Part shown: positions 16,962 to 24,657 of the stretch, one piece after another
Layout: every line of letters starts with the position of its first letter
Numbering within the stretch: the stretch's first letter is position 1
Source: Chryseobacterium sp. CH21
GTDB taxonomy: Bacteria > Bacteroidota > Bacteroidia > Flavobacteriales > Weeksellaceae
Assembly (NCBI RefSeq): GCF_004119445.1
Contig: NZ_QICI01000019.1
Coordinates: 33,857 to 97,856 of the forward strand
Direction of reading: 5' to 3'
Length of the DNA stretch: 64,000 nt
Program-made: the position numbers and the translations under genes
The notes under the pieces: model-generated
Told to the model about the DNA's origin: nothing
Database searches by the model: none
Seen by the model: the letters and a program-made list of their open reading frames with translations, nothing else

Positions 16962-17878
16962 AATTCTTTATACTTAGTTCGGACATTTGAATTTGACAAC
17001 AAATATCTGAATTTTTCTTGGTCTGTGACCTTTCTCAGGTTAAATCTATACACAAATTCATCAACATATTTTTGAAGATGCTTTTTTGAAACGTGATTAT
17101 ACATTCCTGAAACACTTCTTTTCAATATGTTCCAACTTCCTTCTATGTTGTTTGTGTGTATATTATTGTCCTGCAAACTTACATACTCTTTTTTAGAATG
17201 GTCGATTACATTATGAGTATAATATTTATCTAAGCCTTTATAAGCCCACCATTCATCACTTATTAATATTGTTTTTTCAGGATTTACATATCTGCAAATC
17301 AAAGGTTGAATGCTTTTTCTTTTTGTATCAGTTACAACAAAAGCATTCATTTTACCATCTCTTTGTAACATACCCATTACAGGAACTTTGTCTTTAAAAC
17401 TTCGCCCTTGTGAGTGTGGAACCTTCTTGTCTTTATGACGGTTCTTGTTCTTACCACCAATAAAAGTTTCATCACATTCTACAATACCTTCAAGCTCATT
17501 ATTATTCTCAATACCAAAACATGCTCTAATTCTTTGTAACATGAACCATGCTGTTGCTTGTCTCACTCCAATATCTTTTCCTAACTGTATAGAACTAATC
17601 CCTTTTTTGTGGGACGTAACAAGCCAAATAGCCATAAACCATTTACGAAGACTAACTTTAGAATTTTCAAACATTGTTCCCGTCTTAACATTAAAATATT
17701 TGCCTGTATTCTTACATCTATATTGATTATTCTTACACTTATATACTTTTGAAGTTTCATCAAAAGGACTTATAGGAAGTTTGTTCCATTTCAACATTTC
17801 CAAATAGTCAATGCAATCCTGTTCTGTTGAAAAGGTTTGAGTTAATTCAAATACTGATTTTATGTTGGTGTTAAACAT
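16952..17878 (-). CDS. IS1595-family transposase (ISXO2-like)
   Basis: This 308-residue transposase is the catalytic gene of the element. The N-terminal part carries GKYFNVKTGTMFENSKVSLR and the helix-turn-helix region SIQLGKDIGVRQATAWFMLQ. The ISXO2-like catalytic core follows: VECDETFIGGKNKNR (first Asp, about 135), ILISDEWWAY (second Asp, about 212) and HTNNIEGSWNILKRSVSG (third catalytic position). The usual N-terminal CPxC...CxxC zinc ribbon is reduced: the first pair reads SPFD and the second CKNT. The frame is complete and the length normal. It is followed by an overlapping small gene and preceded by a secreted cargo gene 3 bp upstream. Confidence 0.93.
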   Translation of the reverse strand: MFNTNIKSVFELTQTFSTEQDCIDYLEMLKWNKLPISPFDETSKVYKCKNNQYRCKNTGKYFNVKTGTMFENSKVSLRKWFMAIWLVTSHKKGISSIQLGKDIGVRQATAWFMLQRIRACFGIENNNELEGIVECDETFIGGKNKNRHKDKKVPHSQGRSFKDKVPVMGMLQRDGKMNAFVVTDTKRKSIQPLICRYVNPEKTILISDEWWAYKGLDKYYTHNVIDHSKKEYVSLQDNNIHTNNIEGSWNILKRSVSGMYNHVSKKHLQKYVDEFVYRFNLRKVTDQEKFRYLLSNSNVRTKYKELCH

Positions 17879-17881
17879 AGG

Positions 17882-18250
17882 CTATTTAATTACAAAAAAT
17901 TCATAAACGTGTTCCCAATCATTGTATCTTACATATAGCTTACGATTCTCGTTTACTATTTCTATTATACATCTTCTACCATTTGCATCCATACAGTAGT
18001 ATTTACCAATTCCATCTTTATAAATTCCATCAAGAATATCATAAGTCTGGGTTGTATTAGAGTCAACAACTATTCTTTGATCTGAAATATTAACACTAAT
18101 CAAGACTGAAGCTTTCTTCCAACTTTCCCAATCCGACCACACACTATTTTGATTGACTCTATATGTGTAATAAGTTGTTCTAAGTTTTAAAATTTGTCCA
18201 AAAGAAACAACTGATAGCATTAATAAAAAAACTGTCAATAGCTTTTTCAT
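17882..18250 (-). CDS. Secreted cargo protein, unknown function
   Basis: This 122-residue protein has a signal peptide (MKKLLTVFLLMLSVVSFGQ). The mature part of ~103 residues contains two Cys (YYCMDANGRRCIIEIVN) and many aromatic residues, ending WEHVYEFFVIK. I do not recognise a family. It sits 3 bp before the transposase and 6 bp after the next secreted cargo gene, so all are probably one transcript. It is unusual for an insertion-type element to carry exported proteins. Confidence 0.65.
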   Translation of the reverse strand: MKKLLTVFLLMLSVVSFGQILKLRTTYYTYRVNQNSVWSDWESWKKASVLISVNISDQRIVVDSNTTQTYDILDGIYKDGIGKYYCMDANGRRCIIEIVNENRKLYVRYNDWEHVYEFFVIK

Positions 18251-18256
18251 ACTATC

Positions 18257-18594
18257 TTATTTTGCAGTATCAAAAGGATTTTGATTAGCTCCCATAAAAA
18301 CTGTCCCCATTCGTTTATACTTCATGGGCTTACCTGCAACGCAAACAGAATACATTCCGTTTCCTTTTTGTTCAGAAATTCTAAGAAATATAACATCTTT
18401 TTCATCACAATCATTTTCAACTGCAATGTGTTTTCTCAGATCTTCAATTGTAGCGTCACCACGTTTTAACCATGATTGAATTTTCTTATCAGGTTTTGGT
18501 TCCTGATAACTTTTTGGTAGATCACATTTTTCTGTTTCTTGTGCAAAAATAATGTTGGTAAAACTAAGCCAACTGTAAGTAATAATTTTTTCAT
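18257..18594 (-). CDS. Secreted cargo protein, apparent frameshift in signal peptide
   Basis: The ATG at 18594 opens a good signal peptide (MKKLLLTVGLVLPTLF) that then leaves frame. One extra base in the A5 run at 18545-18549 (plus strand) gives ...PTLFFAQETEKCDLPKSYQE and the long downstream frame to 18257. The repaired protein is ~112 residues, with DATIEDLRKHIAVENDCDEK and a C-terminal MKYKRMGTVFMGANQNPFD. An alternative start in the other frame at 18766 yields an implausible hydrophobic N-terminus. I do not recognise a family. It is probably the first gene of the minus-strand cargo/transposase operon. Confidence 0.65.
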
Positions 18595-18896
18595 AAGTGA
18601 ATTTGCTAATCCACTCAAACCCAAAGTAGAAATATTTGATAGTAATAAAAGAAGGCGTGGGTTTGTAGTCTTCATTTATTACCTGAGGCTCTGGATTGCC
18701 AATGACATAAACAAGACAACCCACACCCATATAGGATGTAAGTGTCAGTTGTTTATTCTGTGTCATTAATAGAAATTTTCCAGATTTCAGGTAACAGAAT
18801 AAAAGCTAACGCTTCCTTTTTGTTCGATAAATATTCCTACAAAAATACAAAAATTGTACCTTTTTTACTTATATTTAGGGCAAAATTTCATCACTT

Positions 18897-19094
18897 ATGG
18901 ATAAAAAAGATTTAGAACAGTTAATTAATATTCTTAAAAATCAATTGGAAATTAACAATCGTACTTTAGCAATACTCGAATATATGACTCCAGGAAGTAC
19001 TAGTCCTCAACTCAAAAAATTGAAAGATTTAATTACGTCAAATCAATCTTCATTATCTGAATTTGAAAAAAATATAAAACCTTCTGAAGAATAA
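18897..19094 (+). CDS. Small coiled-coil cargo protein
   Basis: This 65-residue hydrophilic protein is predicted largely helical: MDKKDLEQLINILKNQLEIN and PQLKKLKDLITSNQSSLSEF. No family is recognised. It is the only plus-strand cargo gene. Its 3' end overlaps the convergent 72-residue gene by about 50 bp, so at most one may be well expressed at a time. An upstream TATATTTAG-like stretch could be a weak promoter. Confidence 0.45.
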   Translation: MDKKDLEQLINILKNQLEINNRTLAILEYMTPGSTSPQLKKLKDLITSNQSSLSEFEKNIKPSEE

Positions 19095-19261
19095 TTTTCT
19101 TCATTCCATATTTTTTTAATTCCTGTATTTACAGTTGAATTTTCCATCAGCCATTTTTTCAAAAAGTGTAAAATCCAATGTGCCTTCCAATATGGCTCTC
19201 CTTGAAGTTCAATTAATAATTCACTAACTAATCTTTTTATTTTTTGTTGCTTTGTTTCCAT
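19043..19261 (-). CDS. Small cargo protein near right end
   Basis: This 72-residue protein starts METKQQKIKRLVSELLIELQ and has a tryptophan-rich helical middle (PYWKAHWILHFLKKWLMENS), with an acidic, serine-rich tail. No family is recognised. The pattern of a charged helix followed by an amphipathic W-rich helix is consistent with a small DNA- or protein-binding factor, but nothing decisive is seen. It overlaps the convergent 65-residue gene. Confidence 0.45.
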   Translation of the reverse strand: METKQQKIKRLVSELLIELQGEPYWKAHWILHFLKKWLMENSTVNTGIKKIWNEENYSSEGFIFFSNSDNED

Positions 19262-19287
19262 TTTGTAAAATTTAAAATTGTTAATAA

Positions 19288-19320
19288 AAAAAGACCTAAC
19301 TAATTTAATAGTTGGTCTTT
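19288..19320. terminator. Bidirectional terminator inside the right end of the element
   Basis: AAAGACC(T)AACTA and TAGTTGGTCTTT arms surround a 6-nt loop, with A-run and T-run flanks. It mirrors the hairpin near the left end, so both ends of the element are transcriptionally insulated. Confidence 0.7.
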
Positions 19321-19343
19321 GTTGTTTTCAATTTACACCTTCG

Positions 19344-19374
19344 GTGTAAACTGGCGTATAATTACCTTTTAATA
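19344..19374. repeat. Right terminal inverted repeat (23 bp) and right target duplication (8 bp)
   Basis: The inverted repeat ends ...GGCGTATAATTACC at 19366, and TTTTAATA follows at 19367-19374. The stop codon of rarA (19369-19371, minus strand) lies within the duplication. A perfect TTTACACC/GGTGTAAA hairpin overlaps the inner part of the repeat. Confidence 0.93.
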
Positions 19375-20646
19375 TTTGTTATTCCATTTTTTCTTGAGCT
19401 CTTCGTAAATCTTCTTTTCTGTCGAATTATTACCAGGCTCATACAGTTTTACATTCCTGATTTCTTCAGGGAGAAAGTCCTGTTCTACAAAATTCCCTTC
19501 ATAAGAATGGGCATACTTATATTCTTTTCCGTAATCCAGATCTTTCATCAGTTTTGTAGGAGCATTTCTCAAATGAAGCGGCACAGGAAGATTTCCTGTT
19601 TGTTTCACCAAAGCCAATGCTTCATTGATGGCCATATAAGCAGAGTTACTTTTAGGCGAAACCGCAAGATAGACTGCTGTTTCACTTAATATGATTCTCG
19701 CCTCAGGATTTCCGATGACATTGATGGCCTGAAAACAGTTATTAGCAACGACCAAAGCGTTAGGATTCGCCAAACCTACATCTTCAGCAGCCAGAATAAG
19801 CATTCTTCTGGCAATAAACTTAATATCTTCTCCTCCGGCAATCATTCTTGCCAGCCAATATACTGCTCCGTTAGGATCTCCACCACGCATGGATTTGATA
19901 AAAGCAGAAATAATATCGTAATGCTGCTCTCCATTTTTATCATAAAGCGCCATTGTCTCCTGAAGAACTTCCAACACATCAGAATTAATAATTTCTGTGG
20001 TATCGGAATTTTTATACTGATTTAAAACCAATTCTACAGAATTGATCAGTTTTCTGGCATCACCACCGGAATATTGGATGAAAGCTTCTTTCTCAAGGAT
20101 TTTAAAATCGGTTCCTTCATCTTTATTAAATCTTTGGGAAGCTATATCAATTAATTCTTCCAGTTTTTCATAACTCAAAGCTTTTAAAATATAAACCTGA
20201 CTTCTTGAAAGAAGAGCGGAAACCACTTCAAAACTTGGATTTTCTGTAGTCGCTCCAATCAAGACAATCCAGCCTTTCTCTACCGCATGAAGCAATGAAT
20301 CCTGCTGAGATTTATTGAACCGGTGAATCTCATCAATAAATAAAATGGGTGACTTTCCTGAAAACAGATTCTGTTTCTTGGCATCATCAATCACATCCCT
20401 TACATCTTTCACTCCTGAAGAAACTGCAGAAAGCTTATAGAACTTTCTCCCCGACTGTTCTGAAATGATTTCCGCCAGTGTGGTTTTCCCGGTTCCGGGA
20501 GGCCCCCAGAGAATAAGTGAATTCAGGGTATTATTTTCGATCATTTTTCTGATCGTTCCTTTGTCGCCGGTAAGATGTTCCTGCCCCAATACATCGTTCA
20601 GGGTTTTGGGTCTCAGTTTTTCGGCTAATGGAATATTTTGGTTCAA
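19369..20646 (-). CDS. rarA: Replication-associated recombination ATPase RarA (MgsA)
   Basis: This 425-residue clamp-loader-like AAA+ ATPase acts at stalled replication forks. Landmarks: LRPKTLNDVLGQEHL at the N-terminus, Walker A LILWGPPGTGKTTLAE (about 45-60), Walker B ILFIDEIHRFNKSQQD (about 105), sensor 1 IGATTENPSFEV and GGDARKLINSVEL. The C-terminal half has the RarA-specific SAFIKSMRGGDPNGAVYWLA and AAEDVGLANPNALVVANNCF. The IS1595-type element sits on its stop codon but does not change the protein. Its former terminator is now 3.4 kb away. Confidence 0.96.
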   Translation of the reverse strand: MNQNIPLAEKLRPKTLNDVLGQEHLTGDKGTIRKMIENNTLNSLILWGPPGTGKTTLAEIISEQSGRKFYKLSAVSSGVKDVRDVIDDAKKQNLFSGKSPILFIDEIHRFNKSQQDSLLHAVEKGWIVLIGATTENPSFEVVSALLSRSQVYILKALSYEKLEELIDIASQRFNKDEGTDFKILEKEAFIQYSGGDARKLINSVELVLNQYKNSDTTEIINSDVLEVLQETMALYDKNGEQHYDIISAFIKSMRGGDPNGAVYWLARMIAGGEDIKFIARRMLILAAEDVGLANPNALVVANNCFQAINVIGNPEARIILSETAVYLAVSPKSNSAYMAINEALALVKQTGNLPVPLHLRNAPTKLMKDLDYGKEYKYAHSYEGNFVEQDFLPEEIRNVKLYEPGNNSTEKKIYEELKKKWNNKY

Positions 20647-20731
20647 AGTAATTCTTTTTTAAGATCAATGTTTCGGATTTTTGATCACCGAAACTTATAA
20701 CAAATTTAAACTAATTTTCATTTTTTTACCC

Positions 20732-20739
20732 TATTTTTG
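20732..20739 (+). promoter_or_regulatory. -7 element of the yidD-lgt operon
   Basis: TATTTTTG matches TAnnTTTG exactly and would start transcription near 20745. The ATG at 20681 is therefore upstream of the transcript, which argues for the in-frame TTG at 20747 as start. Confidence 0.5.
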
Positions 20740-20746
20740 CATTGTT

Positions 20747-20998
20747 TTGAAACTTACATTCAATAAAATCATTACATTTCCACTGGTAATTTTGATAAAA
20801 TTCTACCAATGGTTTATCTCGCCCTTACTTCCCAAAAATTGTCGTTACGAACCTACCTGTTCTCATTATATGATTGAATCACTTCGCGTTCATGGGATCT
20901 TTAAGGGGTTTTGGCTGGGATTTAAAAGAATTTTAAGATGTCATCCTTGGGGAGGCAGTGGTTACGATCCTGTTCCACCCAAACATAAATGTCAATAA
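20747..20998 (+). CDS. yidD: Membrane protein insertion efficiency factor YidD
   Basis: This is a short YidD-family protein (about 83 residues from the TTG at 20747), a membrane-associated helper of YidC-mediated insertion. The signature is complete: [40 protein letters not shown] and [17 protein letters not shown]. The longer ORF from the ATG at 20681 adds an unusual N-terminus and would begin upstream of the predicted transcript. A TTG start giving [14 protein letters not shown] is therefore preferred, with moderate certainty. lgt follows after 23 bp. Divergent from rarA. Confidence 0.88.
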   Translation: MKLTFNKIITFPLVILIKFYQWFISPLLPKNCRYEPTCSHYMIESLRVHGIFKGFWLGFKRILRCHPWGGSGYDPVPPKHKCQ

Positions 20999-21021
20999 TC
21001 AAACTATTAAATCAATAGAAA

Positions 21022-22314
21022 ATGAATACTATTTTTTTCAGAATTTATCTTGTGCTGTTTGCGTTTACAACGCAGCTTCTTTTTGCACAGGAATACCCTG
21101 GGGGTTTATCTGACGGAACTTTAGACATCAACGGAAAAAATGTTCCGGTAAAAATCTATTCTACCACAGAAATGGGGGACCTGACCGCTTTTCCGGACAG
21201 AGAATCAGATAAGAGTCAGTCTTTTGTTGTTATCCTTAATGAATCTAATTTCGAGCCTGCTTATTACAATTACGGAGCTTCCACTTTAGCCAAGTTTCAG
21301 GAATCAAGCTATCAGTTTTTGGATAAAAACTTTAAATTGATTGACAATCCTGTTACCAAAGACAATATTACAACATTCAAGTATGCGGTAAAATCCGCAA
21401 AACCGATCACGGATTCTGATAAAGTAGAACTTAAGACCTCTTTTAAAATATGGGATCCTTCAAAAGGAATTCATATAGGATCTTTTACCCTTCACTTTTA
21501 TAGTTTGATGTTTGTATTCGCATTTGGTTTCGGATATGTTTTAATGACGAGAATCTTTAAGATCGACAATATCAACCAGAGATATCTTGAACCTCTTTTC
21601 ACATGGACATTGATTGGAACTATTTTGGGAGCAAGATTAGGACATGTTATTTTCTATCAACCGGAATTATTCAAAGAGGATTTCTGGAGTGTATTTTTAC
21701 CAATCAGCACAAAAAATGGATTTAAGTTTACAGGATTTTCCGGATTGGCAAGCCATGGTGCTACCATTGCTTTGATTTTCACTACGCTTTATTATTCATT
21801 TAAAATCATCAGAAAGAATCCATTCTGGGTATATGACAGATTGGGCATCGTAGTAGCTCTGGGAGGTGCATTTGTAAGAATGGGGAACTTTTTCAATTCT
21901 GAAATTGTTGGTAAACCAGCTGATCCCAACTCTCCGTTTGCTCTTCTTTTCCCACAGCAAAGCAGCGAGTATGGTCTTACCGTACCTCGTTACCCAAGCC
22001 AGTTATTCGAAGCGGTAGGATATGTTCTATTATTCATTTTACTATGGATCTTATACAGAAAAACGGATAAAAAATATCAGCAAGGATGGTTATTCGGTCT
22101 TTTCTTTATTATTCTTTGGGCAATCAGATTCTTTGTAGAATTCCTTAAAGAACCACAGGGAGATGAATTCATCCAGATTGGCGGACTGAATACAGGTCAG
22201 GTTCTTTCCATTCCTTTTATGATTGCAGGAGTAATTATTATGATCGTTTCTAAAAAGTTCAAGATCACTCCAGAAGAGAATGAGAAACCGGAATATATTG
22301 AAAAAGCTAAGTAA
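21022..22314 (+). CDS. lgt: Prolipoprotein diacylglyceryl transferase with N-terminal periplasmic extension
   Basis: This enzyme transfers diacylglycerol to the lipobox Cys of prolipoproteins in the inner membrane. The Lgt core starts near residue 150 (IGSFTLHFYSLMFVFAFGFG) and has GARLGHVIFY, SGLASHGATIAL, the Lgt signature RMGNFFNSEIVG and PSQLFEAVGYV. At 430 residues it is about 140 longer than E. coli Lgt. The extra N-terminus has its own signal peptide (ending LLFAQ) and a soluble domain (~20-145), as in other Flavobacteria. It is probably cotranscribed with yidD. It matters for the many lipoproteins in this window. Confidence 0.93.
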   Translation: MNTIFFRIYLVLFAFTTQLLFAQEYPGGLSDGTLDINGKNVPVKIYSTTEMGDLTAFPDRESDKSQSFVVILNESNFEPAYYNYGASTLAKFQESSYQFLDKNFKLIDNPVTKDNITTFKYAVKSAKPITDSDKVELKTSFKIWDPSKGIHIGSFTLHFYSLMFVFAFGFGYVLMTRIFKIDNINQRYLEPLFTWTLIGTILGARLGHVIFYQPELFKEDFWSVFLPISTKNGFKFTGFSGLASHGATIALIFTTLYYSFKIIRKNPFWVYDRLGIVVALGGAFVRMGNFFNSEIVGKPADPNSPFALLFPQQSSEYGLTVPRYPSQLFEAVGYVLLFILLWILYRKTDKKYQQGWLFGLFFIILWAIRFFVEFLKEPQGDEFIQIGGLNTGQVLSIPFMIAGVIIMIVSKKFKITPEENEKPEYIEKAK

Positions 22315-22348
22315 ACAACTGGAAATTGAAAAACTCCGGTTTTAAGAT

Positions 22349-22392
22349 AAAAAAGGCTAGTTTGTATTACTACAGATTTGCCTTTTTCTTTT
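22349..22392. terminator. Terminator between convergent lgt and nnr
   Basis: AAAAAGGC/GCCTTTTT arms surround a 22-nt loop with T-run flanks. It could serve both converging genes. Confidence 0.55.
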
Positions 22393-22444
22393 CAATCTAA
22401 CACAACGTTATTTTGGTCATGTATTCTTTAATCCTTTTGTTTTA

Positions 22445-23962
22445 TTACAAATTCCTTTCAACTCTCCTATTCAGTTCCTCAAAAACATTTCCGAATTCAT
22501 CAATAACATTCGTAGGAAGCATAGCTTCTTTTGACTTCTTTTCAGCCGCAAAATCAGCCGCTCTTCCATGAAGCCAAACGCTTAAAATACAGGTTTCTTC
22601 CTGAGAATATCCCTGTGCTAAAAGTGAGGTCAGGATTCCGGTAAGAATATCTCCGCTACCGCCTTTTGCCAGCCCTGAATTCCCTGTTATATTATAAAAC
22701 ACTTTTCCCTGTGGAGTAATAACCTGGGTATGATGATCCTTGAGCACAATATAAACATCCAGTTCTTTTGCCTTTTCCCTTGCCAGCTCAAGCCTTTTAA
22801 ATGAATTGCCCGTACTTCCAAACAGTCTTTCAAATTCTTTCGGATGGGGTGTAATAATAGATCCCTTGGGTATTAACTCCAGGTTCTTTTGATCTTTTGA
22901 AATGATATTTAAAGCATCGGCGTCCAGAATTAATGGTTTATTATAGTTTTTAAGAAAATCCAGAAAGCTTTTCTCTGTTTCCGGATGAGTTCCCAATCCT
23001 GGCCCTATTCCGCAGATAAAATCTTTTTCTGTTTCAAAATTGCTGATAAACTCCTCTCCTCCTTTTATAAACATGGCTTCCGGACATGAAGTCTGAAGTA
23101 TTTCATATCCACATTGTGGTGCCAGCGTAAAGGTTAAGCCAACTCCGGTTTTTAAGGCAGATTTTGTAGCCAAAACTGCAGCACCTATTTTTCCATAGCT
23201 TCCCCCTATAATGACAGCCTTACCAAAACTACCTTTATGGGAAAATTCATTTCTGGGTTTAAAAATAGATTCCACAAGAGCATTATCTGTTACAAAATAT
23301 GCCGTCTCCGTCTTTTCTGAATATCCGTTACTTAAATCTATATCCAAAACTTCTATTTTTCCGGTATATTTTCCGGTTTCAGGATGAAGGAATGTTCTTT
23401 TCCAACATTGGAACGTCAGGGTATAATCAGCTTTTAGAATAACAGCATCATGATCGAACATTTCCTCTGCAGAAAGCCCGGAAGGAACATCAATAGAGAT
23501 CTTATTATTCTTTTTAGCATTCAATTGCTCCACAAGCATTTTATATTCTCCTTCCAGTGGTCTGGATAATCCGGTTCCAAAAAGGGCATCAATAATGATT
23601 GTTTTATCATCAAAATTGTACTGTTCAATTTGATCAAATTTCCTTACGGATATTCCTGACATATCCCGAAGTCTTTTCAGATTCACCGAAGCATCTTCTG
23701 AAAATTTCCCTTTTGGATCTCCTACAAATACATCTACATCAAAACCTTTCAGATAAAGAATCCTTGCTACTGCTAAGCCATCACCGCCATTGTTTCCGTT
23801 GCCGCAAAATATCACCAGCTTTTTATGATTTTTACAGTGTTCTGAAATCCAGTGCGCCACTGCCATTGAAGCTCTTTCCATCAATTGAATAGAAGAAACC
23901 GGCTCATGGGCAATCGTAAACTGATCCCAGTTTCGTATCTGTTCTGCAGTAAAAATTTTCAT
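22445..23962 (-). CDS. nnr: Bifunctional NAD(P)H-hydrate epimerase / ADP-dependent dehydratase
   Basis: This 505-residue metabolite-repair enzyme restores damaged NADHX and NADPHX. The N-terminal YjeF_N/NnrE epimerase domain (about 1-215) has MKIFTAEQIRNWDQFTI, CGNGNNGGDGLAVARIL and DALFGTGLSRPL. The C-terminal ribokinase-like NnrD domain (about 235-500) has GGSYGKIGAAVLATKSAL, TPHPKEFERLFG and the ADP-site GNSGLAKGGSGDILTG. The order and length are those of E. coli Nnr. It is monocistronic and convergent with lgt. Confidence 0.95.
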   Translation of the reverse strand: MKIFTAEQIRNWDQFTIAHEPVSSIQLMERASMAVAHWISEHCKNHKKLVIFCGNGNNGGDGLAVARILYLKGFDVDVFVGDPKGKFSEDASVNLKRLRDMSGISVRKFDQIEQYNFDDKTIIIDALFGTGLSRPLEGEYKMLVEQLNAKKNNKISIDVPSGLSAEEMFDHDAVILKADYTLTFQCWKRTFLHPETGKYTGKIEVLDIDLSNGYSEKTETAYFVTDNALVESIFKPRNEFSHKGSFGKAVIIGGSYGKIGAAVLATKSALKTGVGLTFTLAPQCGYEILQTSCPEAMFIKGGEEFISNFETEKDFICGIGPGLGTHPETEKSFLDFLKNYNKPLILDADALNIISKDQKNLELIPKGSIITPHPKEFERLFGSTGNSFKRLELAREKAKELDVYIVLKDHHTQVITPQGKVFYNITGNSGLAKGGSGDILTGILTSLLAQGYSQEETCILSVWLHGRAADFAAEKKSKEAMLPTNVIDEFGNVFEELNRRVERNL

Positions 23963-24170
23963 AGGTAAATCTAACTTTTAAGCAAATTACAAAAGATTTT
24001 TCATTATGATGCCACGTCAATAACAAAAATAAAGAGACCTCATTAATGAAATAAAGGATCTGTAAAAAGCTGAAATATTCATTAAAACAAATTCTATAAA
24101 TTCATCATAAAATTCAATATTTTGGGAATAAAAAACTATAAAAAGTAGTGTTTTTTACATTTTTAAATTA

Positions 24171-24178
24171 TATTTTTG
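24171..24178 (+). promoter_or_regulatory. -7 element of mscL
   Basis: TATTTTTG matches TAnnTTTG exactly, 29 bp upstream of the mscL ATG. No convincing -33 TTG was found. Confidence 0.5.
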
Positions 24179-24207
24179 TGTATATACTAATTAAAAAAAT
24201 ATAAATT

Positions 24208-24585
24208 ATGGGATTTGTTAAAGAATTTAAAGAGTTTGCCTTTAAGGGTAATGTTCTCGATCTGGCTGTCGGTGTAATCATTGGTGCAGCATTTGGTAAA
24301 ATTGTTTCGTCATTGGTGGAAGACGTAATCACTCCTCTGATCTTAAATCCGGCATTGAAAGCAGCTGGTGCAGAAAACATTGCAAAACTGACATGGAATG
24401 GTGTTGCTTACGGAAACTTCCTTTCAGCAGTAATCAGTTTCCTTTGTATTGCTATGGTTCTTTTCTGGATCATCAAACTGGCTAATAAAGTGAACAAAAA
24501 AGAGGAAGCTGCTCCTGCAGGCCCTACAGAAGATCAAAAATTACTGACAGAGATCAGAGATTTATTGAAAAGCAAAAATATATAA
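24208..24585 (+). CDS. mscL: Large-conductance mechanosensitive channel
   Basis: This 125-residue inner-membrane channel opens under hypo-osmotic shock. The N-terminal helix and TM1 are typical (FVKEFKEFAFKGNVLDLAVG, VIIGAAFGKIVSSLVEDVIT). TM2 is FLCIAMVLFWIIKLANKV. A Lys/Glu-rich linker and the C-terminal bundle helix (EDQKLLTEIRDLLKSKNI) follow. The length is normal. It has its own promoter and terminator and is convergent with the serA-like gene. Confidence 0.97.
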   Translation: MGFVKEFKEFAFKGNVLDLAVGVIIGAAFGKIVSSLVEDVITPLILNPALKAAGAENIAKLTWNGVAYGNFLSAVISFLCIAMVLFWIIKLANKVNKKEEAAPAGPTEDQKLLTEIRDLLKSKNI

Positions 24586-24605
24586 TCTGATAACAGTTTA
24601 AACAT

Positions 24606-24632
24606 AAAAAGCACCTCCTGGAGGTGCTTTTA
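24606..24632. terminator. Terminator between mscL and serA-like gene
   Basis: A near-perfect inverted repeat, AAAAGCACCTCC and GGAGGTGCTTTT, with A-run and T-run flanks sits between the two convergent stops. It should work in both directions. Confidence 0.9.
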
Positions 24633-24657
24633 CTGTATTATATTATATCATTTCAAA

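Larger units (their letters stand above)
15969..19366. mobile_element. IS1595-type transposable element with cargo genes
   Basis: This 3398-bp element is bounded by 23-bp terminal inverted repeats (one mismatch) and flanked by the perfect 8-bp duplication TTTTAATA. That duplication length is characteristic of IS1595-family transposition. It carries one ISXO2-like transposase (16952-17878) and about seven small genes unrelated to transposition (16026-16961, 17882-18594, 18897-19261). Single-transposase elements with passenger genes are known in this family. Intact ends and duplication suggest recent, possibly still mobile, insertion. The right duplication covers the rarA stop codon without altering it. 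Confidence 0.92.

Noticed and set aside
18594..18766. Longer start (18766) for the secreted cargo gene
   Set aside because: The reading has an implausible N-terminus, while the ATG at 18594 gives a perfect signal peptide after a one-base repair.
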